From positions 1 to 39,257 of the forward strand of contig JAPEVF010000423.1 in NCBI GenBank assembly GCA_029747585.1: a stretch of 39,257 nt of DNA, in the 5' to 3' direction. A program made the position numbers and the translations under genes. Below are positions 21,439-31,615 of this stretch, piece after piece. The DNA comes from Pleurotus djamor. Taxonomy: Eukaryota > Basidiomycota > Agaricomycetes > Agaricales > Pleurotaceae. Each line of letters begins with the position of its first letter. The first letter of the stretch is position 1. Below the pieces are notes generated by a model. It made no database searches and was not told where the DNA came from. It saw only the letters and a list, made by a program, of their open reading frames with translations.

Positions 21439-21773
21439 TAGCCTGTAAGACTTCTGCTGGGAAAGTGGCTAGATTACTGTAATGAGCGTGCTGTGCTCTC
21501 AGCGGCCTCAGCATCATGAGCGAGGAAAACGTGAGCCTGGACACCAGCGTCTGTTAGGCTCATGGCTTAGGATTCGTCGGTTTCGCACCGACACTTCAGC
21601 TTCACCATGCCCTAATTCAAGTACATCCTCTCAAGACTTTGGTTAGTGTGCGTTCGTCACACAGACCAGTGAGTTCACCATGTCGTACGGCATCAAGGAG
21701 GCTCTGTCTGATATCTCCACTGACTAGGGTCCACTTGTGTTGTGAGAGCGTTTTCTGTTGTGTCTCTTCACAG

Positions 21774-21929
21774 AAAATCGCAACCATCCTGATTTGCTTA
21801 CTCCGATATGGCGATACTCGACTCATCCCAAAGGAACTTGAGTACTCAGCCCTCCTCAATGCGAGCGATCCACCATCGGTCATGACAGTCGTTGGGCGCA
21901 ATTCTCGTCGTGGAATCGTGGATGCTTAA
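21774..21929 (+). CDS. Possible terminal exon related to the 18.5 kb repeats
   Basis: After a TCTTCACAG acceptor a 52-codon frame reads KIATILICLLRYGDTRLIPK, then ALLNASDPPSVMTVVGRNSR and a stop at 21927-21929. The SDPPSVM part resembles GDAPFAM and SDAPLTM at 18.5-18.8 kb. A short upstream frame from ATG 21680 (MSYGIKEALSDISTD) could be its first exon, but a TAG precedes any consensus donor. Probably a remnant. Confidence 0.25.
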   Translation, partial: KIATILICLLRYGDTRLIPKELEYSALLNASDPPSVMTVVGRNSRRGIVDA

Positions 21930-22104
21930 CCGTGCCCAGTGGCTTCCATTTACTAGGACACGGGCGGTGCATCGGCCTCATGTATCAGGCATTTCATTTC
22001 CTTTGACGCCTGGAAAGTTGGGGGGCTGGCGAGCGTAGCCTTTGCCTCGAAACTTACTAATCGCCCCCCCCCCCTCTTCCAAATTTTCAGCGAGAAAATT
22101 CAAC

Positions 22105-23340
22105 ATGTTTGGTTCAGCATATTGCATCACACAGGTATGTCTTGAGTCTCGATCTATCCGAGCGTACACGTCCTTGCTCATCGATGCACTCGTCCGCGTT
22201 TGCTGTCTTTTCTAGCTCGCTCATTGTACTGGGCTCGGACCTGCGTTTGTGTGCCTCCAATATGGGCGAAGAAATACTCGCAGAACACATCCGATCTCGA
22301 TGTCGATGTCGAATACAGCGTGGAGGTTGCAATTCAGAAACAACTGGGTTGTTGGGACAGTCATGCGACCAAGCTGTACCACGGCCTGTCAACTCGAATT
22401 CCAGTCCCCGCTATCGAAATTGGCACTGGCTGTTGCTCAATTCAAGATTGTTGGCACGTATCAAAAGGAAGGAGGGATAAAGGATAATCAGGTGTCAGCT
22501 TTGCCGGAGCAAAGAAAGACAGCGGAAAGCAACGCAGAAACATCGGCTACCGTAACAGCTCTAGAGGAGCTGACACCCCCACTGCTCCCTTTCTCCTCTG
22601 AAGATATGGCTGGTGGCAGCGCAATTTCACGAGGCACGACCACGACCGGTCAGCCTGACTTCCGTTCGGACTGTCCAGTCCCCAACCCAGGTCAGTTATT
22701 TCCCTCGCCCAGTTACTTCGCTCCTTCCTAACTCCTTCTTCACTTTTACTGCTACAGCTAGAGACAAGTTGACGCCTCCGCCAATCCCTTTCTCCCTTGA
22801 AGATACGCTTGACGGCGCATCTTCACAAAACACGACTGTTCAGCGGCTGCTTCCGCTTGACATCCGCTCTGACTGTCCGATTCCAGGTGACTGTCTCCGT
22901 TTGTCAAGCTACTTCACTCCTTCCTCACATGAGTCTCATCTAGCTGCGGCTGTCGAAGTTACATTCAGCCTACCTGATGGATTTTCCGAGCGTATCAGTG
23001 GCGCCGAACCGACATCAGCCTCAAGCATTGATCGAAACGGCACCCACAGTGAAGAGTCGTCTGTCCCTTCAGAAGTGCCTCTCACAAACTCAGCGTCGCC
23101 TAATGCTCCATCAATAAGGACGTTTGATTCTGCAAAAAATGTCAACGTATCTTCATCTCAATTCTACCAAGCCGTGGGTGATCAACACGGTACGCTCTAC
23201 CTTCTACATGCGCTCACAATAATGACCAGTTGACCGTTTGTGCTATATTTAGCCACGATCGAGAGCCACAATGAGTATAGCTTAATAATAATAAAGATCG
23301 ATCAATCTCCCACCTCCCNTTTTTTTTTTTAGGGATGCAA
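22105..23340 (+). CDS. RSDCPxPG-repeat hypothetical protein P1
   Basis: Exons 22105-22134 (10 codons), 22216-22690, 22758-22886 and 22944-23189 join in phase, and a further exon begins at 23253. Every internal exon from exon 2 on ends in phase 1. Exons 2 and 3 both end with the same module: LTPPLLPFSSEDM...FRSDCPVP and LTPPPIPFSLEDT...IRSDCPIP, which indicates exon duplication. Exon 4 carries LPDGFSERISGAEPTSAS and the motif AKNVNVSSSQFYQAVGDQH. The last exon reads ATIESHNEYSLIIIKIDQ and runs into a T run with an n (23319), so the C-terminus is unsettled. Paralogue P2 lies at 29391-30500. Apart from the short N-terminus it looks disordered. Function unknown. Confidence 0.65.
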
Positions 23341-24620
23341 TTGAATCTCGGGTCCGTTCGATCATGAATTCATGATCGACCGGCGACGCGGTGATAGTAA
23401 GTACATACGCAAATCAGGGCATGTAGGCGTTGGATGGGGCGTACTTTACTGGTTACCCGCGGCCGGTAGAAGTTGCATGAAGTGACATTGACATTTTTCA
23501 CGCCGTTGAGAATACCCACTAAAGGTGGATTAGCTCTCATTGAGATCGGAACTAAGTTTCCAAAGGTGTTGGTTGGGCTGATTCAGGGGCGATGCTATCC
23601 CGTTTGAAGCGTGGGGCTATTATCGTCACTGCGCTCGGGAAACCCACCCAATAGGCTGGTAGGGCTTGGCTGGCGGTTCGGTTCGGGCATACACTGGGGG
23701 TCTGGAATGCCTGAGTCTGAGGCATCGCCGAACTTGTTCTGAATTTGCGGTGTAGGATTTCTCGGGTGCTCTATGCATCACAAATAGAGCCGTTCGAAGA
23801 GAGATAGTGGTTACACCGAAGGTGTTTAAGTCGCAATGTGCGGTTCGATATGGTCACTTCCGTGGTCGCCGCAATTGACTACTCAACGTCAACGTCCATC
23901 GGTTGTCCATGTTGGAACTTTCATTTCTAGTACCATCCATCAAGCTTCTAGGCAGAAAAGCATCCTATCGGCGGTCACTTCGGGGAAACTTGTCGGGCCC
24001 ACTGACTGTATTGTGGGCGCAAGGATAGGCAATGGAGTTCGGGCCTAGACGCAAGACCACCTTTTCCAAAGCTTTCAATGCTTCCCCCCTCCGCTTAACT
24101 AGCCACCAAGTACATCCCAGAAGAGTGGTAGACATCTCCACTCGGTCATTTGCATTGCGCGGGTATGTCTCTCCCTCCTTCGGTTATCCAAGTGATCTCT
24201 TGATCATTCATTTCCTTTTCCAGATACTAGGTTCCAACCTCTATTTTTATCCTATACATTTTTTACTGTCGGCTTCTCATCGCCAGGCCTCCGTACGCGT
24301 AAAAACTCAAGGCCCTTAGTCTAGAGTACTTACATACTTATGTCAAGGATGAGAGTCGATAATACTGATAGTTGGCGGTCTCGACACGCCTGAAGCCGAT
24401 GATTTGCTTTTCTAAATCATCGAGGTGGTGTAGACGGGCCGACGGCCAGGAAACGATTTTCGATTCTGCTTGAATGACGTTCGAAAACAAGTTTGATCAC
24501 AAATTGTAGTTGGATCAATGTCCCCATTTTAGTCAACGCAGAAACACACGTTGATCGAAACGCCATCGGTGGCTTCACTACCTCATGGTTTTCGAAGTAT
24601 AGAACACAATAGGTCAGTTG
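23341..24620. other. No gene supported
   Basis: Several plus-strand frames (23836-24048, 24032-24319) show no recognisable motif. A near-perfect inverted pair, GATCATGAATTCATGATC, lies at 23361-23378. A piece near 24160 (GGGTATGTCTCTCCCTCC) resembles the first donor of P1/P2, but no coding continuation was found. Confidence 0.4.
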
Positions 24621-24699
24621 ACAACTCTCAAAGATAAAAGAAAGGAACTCACAACTTCAATTTTGAAGGACGGCCCAACCCTCCACTGTCCGAGCATGA

Positions 24700-26355
24700 A
24701 TGCCCCGTCAACGGCGTCATCGCTGACCTGGCCGTCTATTCACAGGTGCAGGTAAGTGTCGAAGGTCAGTACTTCGAGGTGGTAGAGGATATAGGTGTTG
24801 TTCGACACAGCGTTAACTTGCTTGCCGAAACAAAAGAAATCCAGAGAAAACTCACACTATTCAACACTGAATGATTGGTCAAATCGGTTGAACCCTTGAA
24901 AACCTCGGTAATGATGGGGTAGATCACGAACAGCGCTGTCGTAGCATCGTTGAGCCAGCTTGGAGAGAACCTGGCGCGTATCGTTGGTGGTCGAAAATGG
25001 GGTTGTGTAAGGCAAGGTGTCGCCCCATCAGAGGGCTGGCGACGGGCGGTTCTGGAGACACCCGTCAACGTTAGTACCGCAGCTGGAGGCGACTATGGTA
25101 TATGATAAGTCAATTCTTACTTCGGTCCCCGAGAAATGCCAGAAACTCACGAATATTGATGTCCGGCGTAGTCGGCCCATCCTACGGCATCGAATAACTC
25201 ATCTATGGTGTCTTTATTTATCCTCACGTTCGAGGATCACGTCGGCGTGTCAGTAAAGATGCTCTAGCGTCCGCTGTTGAGCGTATAACCGTGATTTCGG
25301 AGGTGGCTGTTCCGGGGGTACCAGGAGGCGGGGTTGCTTCGAACGCCTTTGGAGACGCCGAGGACTTCGCTGCGGGTATCTAAAAGGTGGGTTTAGTCAA
25401 CCATAGCAATGTTGCAACAAAAGGATGGGTGAACGTTTTGGTGTTTCCTAGAGCCGGCTTCTAGCAACAAACTTAATTGTGTCCTCAACGCATCCGTCGT
25501 TCGTCCCAATCCTTTGAGACGACATCCACATGCTACTAGCACTGCTTTTGTAGCTGTTGCTGGTCGTCAAAGCGTCGCTTTCGGAGGTGGTCGTTCCGGG
25601 GTACCAGGAAGCGGAGGGGGCGCCGAGGAGACGATGGGAGAGGTGTTGGAGCTCAGTGACGCTGTAGTAAGTGGGAACGGGTATCCTAGAGCATAAAGTG
25701 AGTCTCTCAGAGATGACTATGCGCGGGGAAGATGTACCACACTGAGGGAAACCCTAGCTGGCAGGCTGAGGAGCTGGGAGAAAGTGACCATCTTTCTCTT
25801 CCTCGTCTAGCGTGGCTGCACCAGGAGCCTGCCTCACATCCATTCGAGTGCGAGGACGGCGACAGTCGACAATCCGCTTTTTCGCTCGTCGTTGCGTTCT
25901 TGAATGGCGAAGCTCTAGGTGGCGGCCTATTGGAAGGAACTTGAGTGCAATGCAGCGGCGAGGGGACATGTCTACAAAGTATAGTTAGACCTTTGGAATG
26001 TTTGAGAAATAGAAAGCAAAAAAACACAACTCACCGAAAAAGGAATGTGGAAGAACAGGAAACCCTGCGCAATCCCCACAGCTCCGAGACCTCCTGGTGA
26101 TGTGCACATCCATTCGCGCCGCATCCGCACCATCCTGACCGATTCGCAGCGAGTCGATGGGCTCAGACTTTCGAAGTCAACCCAGTCTTCTCGGGGGTAG
26201 ACGTTCCAGAATATGCAAAGGCGTAGGCCTGGTTTGCCAGCGACGAGGTTGGGACCGAAGGCCGGAGCTGTGTGTGTCGATGAATATCTGAGTTCGTTCG
26301 TACGCGACGCCACATACTGGTTGTGCTTTACGGGGATTGCCATGATCGACGCCAT
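24700..26355 (-). pseudogene. Family X copy C (minus strand)
   Basis: From ATG 26355: MASIMAIPVKHNQYV, GKPGLRLCIFWNVYPRE, ESLSPSTRCESVRMVR and GLGAVGIAQGFLFF. These match copy B (LHLCTAWN, LSPSIRSEYVRM, LEAAEIAKGFRF). Descending further are a MSPRR-like piece (about 25968), SVTELQHLSHRLLGAPSASW and YPGTTTSESDALTTSN (about 25660-25570). These are followed by a PPGTPGTATSEI-type piece (about 25320) and DTIDELFDAVGWADYAGHQY before a GTGAGT donor (about 25160). Frame 24766-25068 may be a further exon. The first exon is intact, but the rest changes frame several times. No known domain. Confidence 0.4.
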
Positions 26356-26899
26356 CTCAATTCGAAAAAAAACGGCATCCTTTCCTCCGGCAAAGCCATC
26401 TCTCAGCTACAGTGAACCAAAGCCGGGGGATAGTTTCACCCATGGTCAGAGTTGAACACGCCAGGCCATCGCAGCTGACGCTTTCTTGGATGAGTCAAAG
26501 GCATCGAAGGGTGTTGTCGAGCTGTTCATGACTATCAGAGGGATCATGTTACTTAGTCTCCATCTAAAGACCGATGAAGGGGGACGTACCAACCGAGAGT
26601 TTCGGGGGAAAGGAGGATTTTGAACACTCCGACTTGTGACTCCACTGTGAACGCCTAAAAGACACGGGCTATCAGTAAATTGTAAACAGGGGAAGAACCG
26701 AAAGAAAACTCACGATTTTGTTATCCCATACAATGCCGCTCTCAGTGGCACCCTACGACCTCAACCAACTCGCCGGGCTATCGTGGGCTTCGCCGTTAAG
26801 AACTTGGTAACCGCGTTCGCAATGGTACTCGAGTGGCTGTTATAGAAACTGAGTCGTTGGTTGTGTCCCGGGTTGTCGTGTGGGCAGGACCAACGCTAT

Positions 26900-27241
26900 T
26901 CGAACGGCGGTCTTGGCTTCGGGGGTAGCTGCACAAGGCTGTGGGACAAAGAAAGTCAATCTTAAGGTCCGAGAAAAGCAAAAGAAATCGATGAAAACTC
27001 ACTATCTTCGATATCTCCGGTACCACCCTGGCTAATCGCTTCGAATAGCTGGCCAACGGCTAGGTGAGCCATGTTCACCCTTGCGCAGCGTGGACACGGT
27101 ATACCAACGATCGATCAGCGGGTGGTGTCGATACTCGAAGCTGAAAATTGGGTGTTGGGGTTTCGAGGCATCAAGATGAGTAAAAATGCGGACGGTGTCC
27201 GAAGAAGCGTAGGGTACATGGGAAAACGCGAGTGTGATCAT
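26900..27241 (-). pseudogene. Family X copy D, 3' part (minus strand)
   Basis: Only the distal part of family X is present. FTHLDASKPQHPIFSFEYRH and HPLIDRWYTVSTLRKGEHG (27190-27080) match copy A (HHPPYHCW...STLRKVE). LAVGQLFEAISQGGTGDIED (about 27065-27005) matches AISLGGTAEIED and ends at a GTGAGT donor. After a CCCACAG acceptor, LCSYPRSQDRR matches MCSSPIKIA of copy A, then becomes Thr/Ser-rich as there. It lies immediately upstream of copy C on the same strand, so C and D may be tandem paralogues. Confidence 0.45.
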
Positions 27242-27260
27242 CTAGAGTACACAGGATAGC

Positions 27261-27650
27261 AATAATGAGCTTAAGAAAGTAAGATAGAATGACAGCAGAC
27301 TCACAAATTTGAAGTTTGCGACCAAACGATTTGATCGATCGGCTCGAATAGCTTGGTTACGCCTGGACGTGTTGGGAGATCATGTTGTGGTGCCGTTGAG
27401 GAGGCCCTTGAAGAGGAGAGTTAGGCGTCCGGCGGGATGGGCAGGCGGGGATTTGGGTGAGTTGAAGCACCGATGAAGGCGAATACTGTGGACGCGCGAC
27501 GGCGGGAAGCGGGCTTGATAGAGCTATGAAGGCTCTCTGATACTAGATAGCGAGCCAATGGTTTCAGTGGTCAACGAGTGCAGAGGCAACTCTGGACGTA
27601 CAGGTATAGTGATGGCAGCCGCAGTGGTACTCAAGGGGCGTTTAGGACAT
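27261..27650. other. Intergenic; no gene supported
   Basis: No recognisable coding region lies between family X copy D and the F-box gene stop. Short frames on both strands at 27524-27763 overlap the F-box 3' end and look like shadows. Confidence 0.5.
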
Positions 27651-28550
27651 CTATTCCTCATCGTCCTCATCCTCTTCCTCCTCATCAGAGACGTAATATA
27701 CCGAGCGCAGATAGGGAGCATGGTCCGTCGAGATCCAAGGGGTGCAAGCGGATGACAGCTTGACTGTCTTAGAGGGTAATCCGGTGGTAAGTATAATAGG
27801 GACCCGGCGGTTTACACCAAGTTCGTGCAAGTAACGGAGGTAAGAGACAACCGATAGAAGACAGTCTATCCAACCCTTCGGCTTCTGGTACGCTTCCACG
27901 GACGCTCGGAATTCGTGATCAGACTCAAAAGTCTGGATGACTTGGTCCCGGTAGTTCTTTTCACCCAGCATGAGCCAGGTTGTCTTTTCATTCTCTTCCA
28001 TGAATATCGGGAGGCCAGGAAGTGGCTGAATGAAATCCGTCTGGACCATGTCAATGTCTGGGTCAAGATCGAAGTCTGGGTCGACATCCGAACGGATGAC
28101 ATTTATCGTACGAATTGTCGGGTTCGATGGATCCAGGAGATTCCATACATCCAGCCAGCGTGCTGGGATACCTGGCCCCACGAGATCGTAGGTGAACGTA
28201 GGTAGGCCTGGCCAGAATCCATAAAATACAGCCTTCGCCGGCCATTCCAACACCCAGATCCTGAATTCCTCGGGAAGATAATTGTGTTGAGCGAGTAGAG
28301 CGTCAACGAATGATTTTCGATCGAAGGGAACTAGATTGTCGAGGACCCAAGGTCTGCTGTCCAAGAACCAAGGTTCTTGTATAATTTGGTTGTATAGGTC
28401 GAGTAACGCTCGGCGAATTGGATGAATGTCGGCGAGGGGAAGCAGATCGTGCCATCGGCGGCATACTGCTCGTCCATTTATGAGAGTAGCAAGATGAAAT
28501 TCGCGAAATACAGCTAGAAGAAGTTCGTTTGGAAGAGCCGTGACGATCAT
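27651..28550 (-). CDS. F-box domain protein
   Basis: An intact single-exon gene of 299 residues. The F-box lies at residues 4-42 (TALPNELLLAVFREF, INGRAVCRRWHDLLPLADI). The following region (RRALLDLYNQIIQEPWFL, NLVPFDRKSFVDALLAQHNY, LPEEFRIWVLEWPAKAVFYG, FWPGLP) is what I recall from a large agaricomycete F-box family. A predicted acidic tail closes the protein (SDEEEEDEDDEE). Known F-box proteins bridge Skp1-cullin ligases to substrates. Here the substrate is unknown and the Skp1 role is inferred from the motif. The ATG at 28550 is the first in frame. It sits among decayed genes yet is unbroken, suggesting it is or was recently functional. Confidence 0.93.
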   Translation of the reverse strand: MIVTALPNELLLAVFREFHLATLINGRAVCRRWHDLLPLADIHPIRRALLDLYNQIIQEPWFLDSRPWVLDNLVPFDRKSFVDALLAQHNYLPEEFRIWVLEWPAKAVFYGFWPGLPTFTYDLVGPGIPARWLDVWNLLDPSNPTIRTINVIRSDVDPDFDLDPDIDMVQTDFIQPLPGLPIFMEENEKTTWLMLGEKNYRDQVIQTFESDHEFRASVEAYQKPKGWIDCLLSVVSYLRYLHELGVNRRVPIILTTGLPSKTVKLSSACTPWISTDHAPYLRSVYYVSDEEEEDEDDEE

Positions 28551-29390
28551 GGCAGTGGGGGCTTGTCTTGAAGGCGTTGGCGGCGGTGTCGATCATATAT
28601 GGGGACAATTGTCCCTTNCCCCGCCTCAGTCAGTATAGAGGCAGTTAGACGATGGAAGTGGGCTTGATGGAAGTAGAAAAAGGATTTCAAGCTTGTTTCA
28701 AGCTTCAAGTTGCTAATTACGCGGTCAACGAAAATCGTGGGCGTGATCATCACGTGTCACTCAGCCCCTGTATTTTGAATGTGAAGTTTCCACGGAGTTC
28801 CATGCTGGCTCACCGTTTGCCCTCCACGAGTCCACCGTCAATGTCAATGAGCCGCGTACTTATCAATACTCAAAGGATTCAAATTCACTCAAATCCCAAG
28901 CTCGAGACATCGTTCTGCAACGCTGTCCTTGTGAAGCTCAGCCCTCATGGTTGTACTCGGGGATCTCGGCGTAGCTGCGATTTGACCTTATGCGTCTGCG
29001 CTGTGCTCTCCAGCGACTCTCCGCTTCCTCTACCCAGCGTATGCTCAGGGAACGGTCCCCAACAGTTGACCATGAACTCTACTCTTTAACGTTTTAACCT
29101 CGGATGAACGGCTGAAAACACACAGCTTTGCTGATCGCTGAAGCGCCGAATCATGATGCTGATACAGTCTAGGGATTCTCTTCATCACACCCAATAGCCT
29201 TCATGCCACCACCGTGCGCCTCTTGTCGTATGAAAACTTGGTAGCCACATGCAGAACGCTTTACAACCCATCAGTGAGCGCTTGGGCACCAAGGGAGAAC
29301 GGAGACTTTCGAACCCATTCCCCATTCTTCCATCCCCCCAGAAAGATCCTACTCCTCGACCCTCCATAACCTACAGCAAGAAGAGTCGAA
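28551..29390. other. Intergenic; no gene supported
   Basis: This is the space between two divergently transcribed genes (F-box to the left, P2 to the right). It probably holds both promoters. A plus-strand frame at 28652-29089 has no motif or splice context. An n base lies at 28618. Confidence 0.5.
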
Positions 29391-30500
29391 ATGCCCGGTC
29401 CAACCTCTCGCATCATGCAGGTATGTCTCAATCCCATCTGATCTACTCGTCGATTTCTCACTCCAAAATCACTCGTTTACTGCTGCTTTTTTCAGCTCGC
29501 TCGCTTCACCCCCGCGCAACATCTACTCTTATGCATCCAGCAATCCAAAATTCATATCAATCGTCTTGGATGGGGAAATACCACGTCGAGTAGGACTTGG
29601 AGGTTGGATTATCGGACTGGGTTGACGCAAGGGTTGACGCAAGATAAGGCTAGGCGCCCAAGCTGTATCCCAGCCTACCAACACAATTTCTCGTCACCGC
29701 CATCGATTTTGGCTCAAGCGATTGCTAAAATGGCCACCGAGGCGTTTGCGGAGGATGATGGGAAAGGAATCGTACAGATTCCGGTTGCGCAGGAAGAGAC
29801 CAAGCCTAGCACGGGGGAAATCAAGGTCGAATCAACGACAGCTCGGGGGGAGTCCACGATGCCACCGCTACCTCCCCGCCTCGAAGATACGGTCGACTGC
29901 GACAAAACTTCACAAAGCCCGCCCACAGAGCTTCACTTCCGTTCAGATTGTCCTGTTCCAGGTCACTTCCCCTCCACCCGGTCAATTTGCTCCTTTCTCA
30001 CTTGATTCTCGTCTAGACACGACTGCTGAACATACGACAAACCTACCGGCTGGATTTCCGGAGCGTAGTGACGATGAACCGACAGCGCCCTCAGGTTTCG
30101 AATGTGAAATCATCAATATCGACCATGAACTCCTCCCAACAGGTTCAGCAACGTCCCCCACGAACTCGGCGTTAATAAACTCACCTTCGATGGGTATGCT
30201 CAACGGCGTGCAAAACGTCAACGTCACTTCGTGCAACTTCTACCAGGCCGCGGGCGACCGGTACAGTACGTCCAATCTTCCAGGCACCCACTGCCTTTCT
30301 CACGATCTTAATCAGTGACATCATCGCCAACCGATCACGATCGATCAATCTGCCACTCGGACTTTTTTTTTTTATATCTGTCCCTGACTGCGGGATACAT
30401 ACTTGTAATCGAACTTCCATCATACCTTCCTAATTCATCGGAGCTTCCTTTAACGTCTTCTCTTTTGAATTCCTTTACCATCTCGAACCACGTAGCATGA
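29391..30500 (+). CDS. RSDCPxPG-repeat hypothetical protein P2
   Basis: Exons 29391-29420, 29496-29961, 30017-30265 and 30316-30500 join in phase to 309 residues. Exon 1 encodes exactly 10 residues, as in P1, and exon 2 starts with LARFTPAQ (P1: LAHCTGLG). Exon 2 ends with the module PPLPPRLEDTVD...FRSDCPVP. Exon 3 has LPAGFPERSDDEPTAPS and VQNVNVTSCNFYQAAGDRY. The last exon ends with a hydrophobic run (FFFLYLSLTAGYILVIELP), a possible membrane segment. P2 lacks the duplicated module exon of P1. Much of the protein is Ser/Thr/Pro/Glu-rich. No known enzyme domain is present. Confidence 0.7.
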
Positions 30501-31553
30501 CACTTATAAATTATTGCAGTCTCAAACTTTGTATGCCGCCAAGGACAACGTAGATCCCGAGCTTTTCTTGCTACACTGTATCCATGTTACCGCCTTCAAC
30601 AAACGAGTAATCTCGCCGGTCCGATGTTCTCACATCGTACTCGATTGCACACAGAAGACTCCCGAGCCCTTGTTGAGGTGAAGCAGTCAACCACCGCAGA
30701 GCTAATCTGTTGCTGGTTATCAGGTTAGTGAGTACGACACTCCTTCCATCATGGCCTCTCGTCACTCGCCGTTTTTCGTGCACAGCAAACTCCTTTGGTG
30801 CCGTATCAAATCTGAGATCTCTGCCCACCAAATCCCAGTATGGACATCTTCCTTGTATGACATTATTTATCGGCAAAAATTCATGGTTTTGGTTTAGTTG
30901 GTGCGAGGTTTTGGTCATTGTTTGGCTAGGACAAAATTGGTAAACAAAGCGCCGTCTTGGATTTTCGCCTCGGTTTTGGTCAATGTTTGGATAGGTCACT
31001 GATTGTAAACAACGCGCCTTGTTCAATCCAGCAGCCAACTGGCCAGTTTCCACAACATGAAGTGCCCTAGAGGGCTAAGGCCAAGGCCCAAAGACGATTG
31101 TTGCAGGATCCATCCACCAGGGAGCTACTTCATGGTGTCACATCTCATCCCATAGCACACATACAATAGGCACCGACCCTTCATCGTTGTTGGGGCCCGC
31201 CAAGGGCCCGCCCCGTATCATCGGGAGATCTTGCCAATACAATCTATTGTGTGCGCACCGACCTGGCCCGCTTCTCTCTGACCCCTTCCGCTTACTGTGA
31301 CATTTGCTTTACTTCCAGGTTAAATAATACATTGTTTGAGAGACGCAGCAGCGAGTTGTGTGATTTACAACACTGCACGGATGGACTCTGCGACGCTTAA
31401 ACCTCAGGGCTGCTCCAAGGGCTCCCCTCAATATTCTAATTTTCGACCAATTTTCAACCTTTCACACTGTGCACTACTGTCCCCTCTACCCCTCGTACGG
31501 ATCCAGCCGACCTCGGTGAACTTATGGATAACCAGACTTGGTCAGTTCTCTTC
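30501..31553. other. Intergenic; tandem repeat and presumed element left flank
   Basis: No supported gene. A minus-strand frame at 30571-31053 (160 codons) lacks motifs and crosses a tandem repeat. GC-rich GGGCCCGCC words occur at 31192-31200 and 31204-31212. The left boundary of the HECT/DDE element probably lies here, but I found no inverted partner of the right flank. Confidence 0.4.
30906..31023. repeat. Imperfect direct tandem repeat
   Basis: Two copies of about 55 bp. One is built from GGTTTTGGTCATTGTTTGGC, then TTGGTAAACAAAGCGCC. The other is built from GGTTTTGGTCAATGTTTGGA, then GATTGTAAACAACGCGCC. They are separated by a short linker. Confidence 0.7.
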
Positions 31554-31561
31554 TATAAATA
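31554..31561 (+). promoter_or_regulatory. TATA box of the HECT-like gene
   Basis: TATAAATA lies 54 bp upstream of the ATG at 31616, in a pyrimidine-rich context that then reads TTTGTCTCTCCTTCAAT before the start. This is a usual layout for a fungal core promoter. Confidence 0.5.
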
Positions 31562-31615
31562 CTGCCTAAATTTCTGACGTCCTCACCAAACTCCCACTTT
31601 TGTCTCTCCTTCAAT

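Noticed and set aside
30383..30398. TGACTGCGGGA near the P2 end as a left subterminal motif of the DDE element
   Set aside because: It lies within the last P2 exon, is single, and differs at the core. Likely chance.
30571..31053. 160-codon minus-strand frame as a gene
   Set aside because: It crosses a tandem repeat, lacks motifs and has no clear promoter or introns.
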